Shown: positions 11,541-15,562 of the stretch, one piece after another | Layout of the letters: every line of letters begins with the position of its first letter | How positions within the stretch are numbered: the first letter of the stretch is position 1 | NCBI GenBank assembly: GCA_016935295.1 | Contig: JAFGRF010000188.1 | Location: 1-15,562, forward strand | DNA from: Caldifarciminota bacterium | Lineage (GTDB): Bacteria > Hydrothermota > Tepidihabitantia > Tepidihabitantales > Tepidihabitantaceae | DNA length: 15,562 nucleotides | Reading direction: 5' to 3' | Translations under genes and position numbers: made by a program | The notes under the pieces: model-generated | The model's database searches: none | Seen by the model: only the letters and a program-made list of their open reading frames with translations | What the model was told of the DNA's origin: nothing

Positions 11541-13799
11541 TCACGGCACCCAGGCGGTGGCTGCTGCCTGGCCGTATGCGACGCCGCCGTCGTTGAGCGG
11601 TACGGTCCGGTTCCAGTAGACGTTTCGTCCGAAGGACCGGAGTCCGGCGATGACCTGTCGGCGAAGCCATGAGTTCTGGAAGGACCCGCCGGAGAGACAC
11701 ACCGTGGCAACACCGTATCGTGAGCAGAGTTCTTCGGCGAGCCGTACGGCGGCCCGGGACAGCGTGTTGTGGAACCGCGCCGCGATCGCTGCCGGGGCTA
11801 CACCGGCCGCTGTTTCACGTGCAACACGCAGGATGATGGGTTCTGGCAGCAGCGCGGGGGAGACCGACAAATCGAGCACCTCGTCCACGGGCCAGCATTT
11901 TCTCTCGCGGGGATCGGCCAGGGCTTCCAACGCCGCGGGGGCTTCGCCGTCGAAGCTCGCAGTTCGACAGGCTCCGGTTATCGCCGCCGCCGCATCGAAC
12001 AGGCGCCCGACCGAGGATGTCAGGGGCAGCCGTCGACTGACGGCGCGCTGCCCGCGTGAACGCAACGCGAGACGGTCCTTGGCCTGTGCCAGATAGGTTC
12101 GCGCTACCCGGGAGGGATTGGCGAGTTCGGCCCCGGCGTCCGCCAGCCCAAGGTATCCTAAGTGTCCTACTCGCTGCCAGTTAGCTCTATCGTGCACCAG
12201 CAGGAACTCCCCTCCCCAAACAGCGCCGTCCGGGCCGTACCCCGTTCCGTCAAACGCCAGACCCAGCACCGGGCTGCGCAGGTCGTGCTCGGCCATGACC
12301 GAGAGCACGTGCGCATAGTGGTGCTGCACTCGCACCAGCGGCAGCCCGAGGTCACGCGCCAGGCGTTCTGCCAGCCGCGTTGACGCATAGTCCGGGTGCA
12401 GGTCAGCGGCCACCAAGGCGGGCTCGATGCCGGTCCATTCGGCGTAGCGCGCGAAGGTCTCAAGCCAGAAAGCCTCACCTTCTGCGGTTTCGACCGTGCC
12501 GACGTGCGGGCTCAGGAAAGCCCGGTCTTCGCCGGCGAGGGCAAAGGTATTCTTGAACTCGCCGCCGACCGCGAGGACGGGCCGTTTCACGTGAAACATC
12601 CGGCCCAGCGGCAGGGGCTGCGGTGCGTAGCCGCGGGAGCGCCGCACGAAGACCAGGGGAGACTCACGTTCTGCTTCGGCCAGGACTACCGAGTCATCGC
12701 AGCGGTTGGCAATCGGACGATTGTGGGAGAGGACAAGGTCGGGCACGTTCGGGAGTTCCCTGCCGAGCCCGCCTTCCTCGGCGACTATCGGGTTTTCTTT
12801 CCGGTTGGCGCTCGTCATCACGAGCACGGCCGGCCTCCCGCCTGCCAGCCGCATACGTTCGAAGAGAACTGCATGCAGCGGGGTGTAGGGCAGCATCACG
12901 CCGAGGCGGGAGTTCCGCGGAGCGACCGCGTCGGCAACGTGCAAAGCGGGGCGAGGCGACTTCGGCAGCAGGACAATCGGCGCTGCCGCAGAGAGCATGA
13001 CCTCTTGAGCCGCAGGGGAGACGCGGCAGAACTTGCGGGCCGCCGTTACGTTCTCGCACATCAGGGCGAATGGTTTGGCGGGCCGGCGCTTGCGCCGGCG
13101 GAGGAGCCCCACGGCACTATCGTTGGTGGCGTCACAGGCGAGCTGGAATCCGCCCAGGCTCTTTATCGCGACGATCCTCCCGCCCAGCAGAGCTTGCGCC
13201 GCCGCTTCGACGGGTGGCAGTCTGGCGCTTGCTGGAGAAACGGTCAGCCTGGGGCCGCAGACCGGGCAGGCAATCGGCTGGGCATGGTAGCGCCGGTCTC
13301 CCGGTTCTGTGTATTCTCTTCGGCAGTCGGGGCACATCCTGAAGCGCGCCATCGTCGTGTGCGGGCGGTCGTAGGGGAGGTGCTCGATAATCGTGTAGCG
13401 CGGGCCGCACTGCGTGCAGTTGGTGAACGCGTACCCGTGGCGGCGGTTGGCCGGGTCGGCAATCTCGCGCCGGCAGGCAGGGCAGATGGCAAGGTCCGGC
13501 AGGACATCGACCCCGGCGCCCTTCTCGGCACGGCTTGGCCTGATGACGAAGTCCAGGCAGGGCGTTAGCTTTGCGCGGCTGACACGGAAAGAAGTCACTA
13601 CTGCCAAGGGTGGTGGGTGCAGCCTGAGCTCTTCCGTGAAACGCCGAGCGTTCTTCCCCTGGGCTTCGATGACTACGCCGAGGTTCGAGTTTGCGACAAA
13701 GCCGCGTACGTCCAGAGCTTTCGCCAGACGATACACGTGGGGCCGGAAACCCAGGCCTTGCACCTGGCCTTGGATCGAGATCTTGTAGCCGCTAGCCAA
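11541..13799 (-). CDS. hypF: Carbamoyltransferase HypF, [NiFe]-hydrogenase maturation (752 aa)
   Basis: HypF uses carbamoyl phosphate and ATP to build the thiocarbamate on HypE from which the cyanide ligands of the [NiFe] centre are made. All four modules are present: acylphosphatase at 1-90 (GQVQGLGFRPHVYRLA, with Asn37 of FVANSN); two zinc fingers with C106-C109/C128-C131 and C156-C159/C178-C181, each CxxC-x18-CxxC; a YrdC-like domain at about 195-380 (AIKSLGGFQLACDA, RRPAKPFALMC); and the Kae1-like domain with HHYAH at 493-497, LAFDGTGYGPDGAVWGGEF at about 513-532 and NDGG near the end. The length is that of the family. The start is a TTG with only a weak GGGG upstream, but the acylphosphatase fold begins at once. 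No other hyp or hydrogenase genes are nearby. Two parS-like sites lie inside the reading frame. Confidence 0.96.
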   Translation of the reverse strand: MASGYKISIQGQVQGLGFRPHVYRLAKALDVRGFVANSNLGVVIEAQGKNARRFTEELRLHPPPLAVVTSFRVSRAKLTPCLDFVIRPSRAEKGAGVDVLPDLAICPACRREIADPANRRHGYAFTNCTQCGPRYTIIEHLPYDRPHTTMARFRMCPDCRREYTEPGDRRYHAQPIACPVCGPRLTVSPASARLPPVEAAAQALLGGRIVAIKSLGGFQLACDATNDSAVGLLRRRKRRPAKPFALMCENVTAARKFCRVSPAAQEVMLSAAAPIVLLPKSPRPALHVADAVAPRNSRLGVMLPYTPLHAVLFERMRLAGGRPAVLVMTSANRKENPIVAEEGGLGRELPNVPDLVLSHNRPIANRCDDSVVLAEAERESPLVFVRRSRGYAPQPLPLGRMFHVKRPVLAVGGEFKNTFALAGEDRAFLSPHVGTVETAEGEAFWLETFARYAEWTGIEPALVAADLHPDYASTRLAERLARDLGLPLVRVQHHYAHVLSVMAEHDLRSPVLGLAFDGTGYGPDGAVWGGEFLLVHDRANWQRVGHLGYLGLADAGAELANPSRVARTYLAQAKDRLALRSRGQRAVSRRLPLTSSVGRLFDAAAAITGACRTASFDGEAPAALEALADPRERKCWPVDEVLDLSVSPALLPEPIILRVARETAAGVAPAAIAARFHNTLSRAAVRLAEELCSRYGVATVCLSGGSFQNSWLRRQVIAGLRSFGRNVYWNRTVPLNDGGVAYGQAAATAWVP
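11811..11826. other. parS-like ParB-binding site 1 (inside hypF)
   Basis: The plus strand reads TGTTTCACGTGCAACA; its complement TGTTGCACGTGAAACA agrees with the bacterial chromosomal parS consensus TGTTNCACGTGAAACA at every specified base. ParB (Spo0J) binds such sites and spreads around them to organise the origin region for segregation by ParA and SMC. The site lies within the hypF coding sequence, about 550 bp upstream of the dnaA start. Confidence 0.8.
12583..12598. other. parS-like ParB-binding site 2 (inside hypF)
   Basis: The plus strand reads CGTTTCACGTGAAACA, which differs from TGTTTCACGTGAAACA only at the first base and contains the perfect 14-bp palindrome GTTTCACGTGAAAC. It lies 772 bp from the first site, in the hypF codons around MFHVKRP. 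Two such matches this close to dnaA are very unlikely by chance. Confidence 0.8.
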
Positions 13800-13862
13800 C
13801 GGCGGCCCCGCGTTGAACTAAGTTATTGAAAAGCTTTGAGTTATGAAGCCAGCCGCTCGAGG

Positions 13863-15050
13863 CTATTCCTTCTTTTCCGGCTCTTCTGCTGCCGGCTTCG
13901 GCTTCAAGTCTTCCAGTTCCGGGTTCGGCACCGGCTCGATCAACTCTTCCTCGTCCTCCGGCAGTTCCAGCACGTTCTTCTCGTCCTTCTTGTAGGCCAG
14001 GACCGCGAAGTTGAGCGTCATGCCCGTGAACCAGACCGAGAGGCCGTATCCGACGACCATGATGGCGATGAGGTAGAACAGAACGCCCAGCAGCAGGGAG
14101 GCGATGTCGTGGCTCCAGCCGAGGCTGACGTACGCCCCGGGAAGGTATGCCTGAGGGAAGCCGTACAGGTTCATCTCCGCAAGGAAAGTCCGGTGGAAGA
14201 GCTGGGGACACCAGTACGGAACGGCCAGCTTGAAGTAGTAGGCCGCATTCGCCGTCACGTCGGCCAGTTTCTCCCCCATGAAAACTCCGGTGATCGCATA
14301 GCCGATTCGTCCGGCTGCGCTGGTCGCGAGCCCGAGCAGGAACGAGCCGGCTTTGGCGAGCAGGGCGGTCGTGGCGGTGTACCAGACAAGGCGCGCCGGC
14401 TGCTCGTTGACGCAGGAGAATACCTCGAACAGCGTATCGAAGGTATCCGAGTGGGTGGAGCCGATGACGCTCGGCCCGAGCAGCAGTGCGAAGCAGAAGA
14501 CGATGAGCAGGTAGACGATGAAGAGCGATGCAATGAAGGCGAGGACCGCCAGCAGGCCGACGAAGATCTCCCCGGCCGCCGGGATCGCGCCGAGCAGGCT
14601 GAAGATGAGGCCGAAGACGACGATCAGGGCAATGAAAGCGAGGATGAGAAGCGGGCTCGACATCACCGCCGCGCTGTTCCGGAACGCGAAGCGGAACGCC
14701 TCCTTCGACTCGTAGAACTCGTCGCCGCGCAGTTGCTCGTATGCGACTTTGGACACCGCCGTGCCGGTCACGAGCAGCACGTAGAGGAACCAGACCACCG
14801 CGACCGCGAAGATAACCCAGGAGTACCAGGGAAATGCGTAGTCGAACGGCGAGGGAAGCGGCAGCAGCCGGAAAGTCTGCCAGACCGTCAGAAAGTCCGT
14901 ACCCGCGGCTGCGTAGGCGACGTAGGTGAGGATCGTGTACCCCGCGAATCCAACCAGCAGGCCGAGGGACATCATCCAGACCTTCTTGGCCGAGAAGCCG
15001 AGACGGAGGGCGCGGAATACGTCCTTGTAGCTCCAGTGAAGTTTCGTCAT
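13863..15050 (-). CDS. Hypothetical polytopic membrane protein with acidic C-terminal tail (395 aa)
   Basis: Six or so hydrophobic segments are visible at about residues 25-49, 74-97, 131-156, 161-192, 222-246 and 314-352, with a short amphipathic N-terminus (YKDVFRALRLGFSAKKVW) and a highly charged, proline-rich tail from about 355 (ELPEDEEEL, KPKPAAEEPEKKE) that should face the cytoplasm. The segment DTFDTLFEVFSCVNEQP between spans 4 and 5 recalls a motif seen in uncharacterised multi-span proteins of several bacterial phyla, but I cannot name a family. AAAAGGAG lies seven bases before the ATG, a strong ribosome binding site. The gene starts 35 bp behind a 42-residue single-span protein, and the two probably share one promoter. 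No enzymatic motif was seen; a transport, stress or envelope role would be speculation. Confidence 0.85.
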   Translation of the reverse strand: MTKLHWSYKDVFRALRLGFSAKKVWMMSLGLLVGFAGYTILTYVAYAAAGTDFLTVWQTFRLLPLPSPFDYAFPWYSWVIFAVAVVWFLYVLLVTGTAVSKVAYEQLRGDEFYESKEAFRFAFRNSAAVMSSPLLILAFIALIVVFGLIFSLLGAIPAAGEIFVGLLAVLAFIASLFIVYLLIVFCFALLLGPSVIGSTHSDTFDTLFEVFSCVNEQPARLVWYTATTALLAKAGSFLLGLATSAAGRIGYAITGVFMGEKLADVTANAAYYFKLAVPYWCPQLFHRTFLAEMNLYGFPQAYLPGAYVSLGWSHDIASLLLGVLFYLIAIMVVGYGLSVWFTGMTLNFAVLAYKKDEKNVLELPEDEEELIEPVPNPELEDLKPKPAAEEPEKKE

Positions 15051-15085
15051 CTAGCGACTCCTTTTCAGGTCAATGCAGTTCGGCC

Positions 15086-15214
15086 TCATCTGAACAGCTT
15101 CAGGAAAAGTATGAACACCACGAACAGCAGCGCGACCGCTCCCCACAGGACCCAGCGCAGCGGCAGGCGATACCGCCGCTCGGGAAAGAAGCGGCGCCGT
15201 TTGAACTCGATCAC
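15086..15214 (-). CDS. Small basic single-span membrane protein (42 aa)
   Basis: From a GTG at 15214 the frame encodes MIEFKRRRFFPERRYRLP, an arginine-rich cytoplasmic start, followed by one strong membrane span at about residues 22-38 (LWGAVALLFVVFILFLK) and a stop after LFR. The charge pattern predicts the N-terminus inside. GGAGG lies 12 bases before the GTG, rather far. A TTG at 15268 would give 60 residues, but AAAGGAG abuts it with no spacer and the added residues look like noise, so I prefer the GTG. It sits 35 bp before the 395-aa membrane protein and behind a good promoter, so the two are likely made together and may interact. Confidence 0.6.
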   Translation of the reverse strand: MIEFKRRRFFPERRYRLPLRWVLWGAVALLFVVFILFLKLFR

Positions 15215-15285
15215 GTTCGGTGTCCACCTCCGGGTCCGATTTCCGGGCGCGTCAGACCGCGCCGGCAACTCCTTTGCACGCCCTT

Positions 15286-15313
15286 ATGCTATTCGGGACG
15301 GCGTCCTTGTCAA
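15286..15313 (-). promoter_or_regulatory. Sigma-70-type promoter for the two-gene membrane unit
   Basis: On the minus strand a perfect TTGACA (15308-15313) is followed after 16 bp by TAGCAT (15286-15291). The expected start near 15279 leaves a leader of about 65 nt before the 42-aa protein. The -10 matches at only four of six bases, so strength is uncertain. Confidence 0.55.
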
Positions 15314-15318
15314 GGTCA

Positions 15319-15341
15319 GTCCCGGGCCCCGAATCCCGGAC
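15319..15341 (-). terminator. GC-rich hairpin between the dehydratase and the membrane unit
   Basis: GTC-C-CGGG and CCCG-GAC pair over seven positions with one bulged C around an eight-base loop. It lies 75 bp after the dehydratase stop and just before the next promoter, but no U-tract follows, so a terminator role is only a possibility. The rest of 15215-15415 holds the promoter and nothing else that I recognise. Confidence 0.25.
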
Positions 15342-15415
15342 GGGCGGGCACGAAAGCAGGCAGGTCACGAAACGGAGGAACAATGACACCGGGTTCGCTT
15401 CGTCCGGCTTCGTTT

Positions 15416-15562
15416 TCACGTGGTCGGCCGGCTCGAGACCAGGATTTCGTCGAGGAGCGGCTTCGGGATGTTGCCGCCCGAGACCAGGCAGACCGACAGC
15501 CCGCGTTCCTCCAGAGGCGTGTCAAGGGCGGCGGCCAGCGCCAGCGCGCCTGCGCCTTCGGC
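15416..15562 (-). CDS. Threonine dehydratase-like PLP enzyme, C-terminal fragment (5' end outside window)
   Basis: The last 48 codons before a TGA at 15416-15418 read AEGAGALALAAAL, then LSVCLVSGGNIPKPLLDEIL. The GAGALALAAAL helix followed by a strand ending in SGGN is the C-terminal signature of fold-type II PLP enzymes of the threonine/serine dehydratase (IlvA/TdcB) and serine racemase group, where the GGN loop lies at the cofactor ring. Threonine deaminase would make 2-oxobutanoate for isoleucine synthesis or degradation. The protein ends nine residues after this helix, so there is no C-terminal ACT-type regulatory domain, which favours a short TdcB-like or racemase-like form. With only 48 residues visible, the substrate is not certain. 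Confidence 0.72.
   Translation of the reverse strand, partial: AEGAGALALAAALDTPLEERGLSVCLVSGGNIPKPLLDEILVSSRPTT

Noticed and set aside
13836..15386. Long plus-strand frame (516 codons) opposite the membrane protein gene
   Set aside because: It is extremely rich in charged residues without any fold or motif, which is typical of the antisense of a hydrophobic protein gene; the minus-strand gene has a strong ribosome binding site and promoter.
15408..15423. A third parS-like site around TTTTCACGTGG
   Set aside because: Only one half-site matches; about seven of 16 positions differ from the consensus, so it is treated as chance.
15316..15525. Minus-strand 69-codon frame at the right edge
   Set aside because: The frame ending at 15416 in a different phase carries the clear threonine dehydratase signature (EGAGA, SGGN); this one is its shadow.

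Overview
The window is a GC-rich (about 60% by eye) bacterial chromosome segment. Apart from a fragment at the left edge, every recognisable gene lies on the minus strand, so transcription runs from high to low coordinates. The mix (bacterial DnaA, a V/A-type rather than F-type ATPase, the [NiFe]-hydrogenase factor HypF, a long PAS-only protein, purine-rich GCAAAATGC-type spacer repeats) fits an uncultured candidate-phylum bacterium; a WOR-3/Stahlbacteria-like or similar lineage is only a guess. No phylogenetic marker was searched.

Layout from high to low coordinate: the C-terminus of a threonine dehydratase-like PLP enzyme (15416-15562); a promoter and a two-gene unit of a 42-residue single-span protein and a 395-residue polytopic membrane protein with an acidic tail (15214-13863); full-length hypF (13799-11541) with an intrinsic terminator candidate behind it; dnaA (11258-9873) followed two bases later by a 47-residue membrane-protein ORF (9870-9727); a 512-bp non-coding stretch rich in small hairpins; a strong sigma-70-type promoter and a tightly overlapping V-ATPase operon C-F-A-B (9214-4683) with a HAD phosphatase behind it (4642-3935); a separately promoted gene of seven PAS domains (3608-981); a spacer with a diverged 32-bp direct repeat and a polypurine tract; and a four-span membrane protein (754-128) whose promoter predicts a leaderless mRNA. 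A plus-strand reading frame of unknown identity ends at 126.

The most notable observation is a pair of near-perfect ParB-binding parS sites inside hypF (11811-11826 and 12583-12598), 0.5-1.4 kb upstream of dnaA. With a DnaA-box-like 9-mer in front of dnaA and an AT-rich segment behind it, this suggests that the window is in the origin/centromere region of the chromosome, although no full oriC with clustered DnaA boxes is visible. The V-ATPase cluster holds only subunits C, F, A and B; D, E/G, I and K must be elsewhere if the enzyme is complete. No mobile element, CRISPR array, tRNA or rRNA was recognised.
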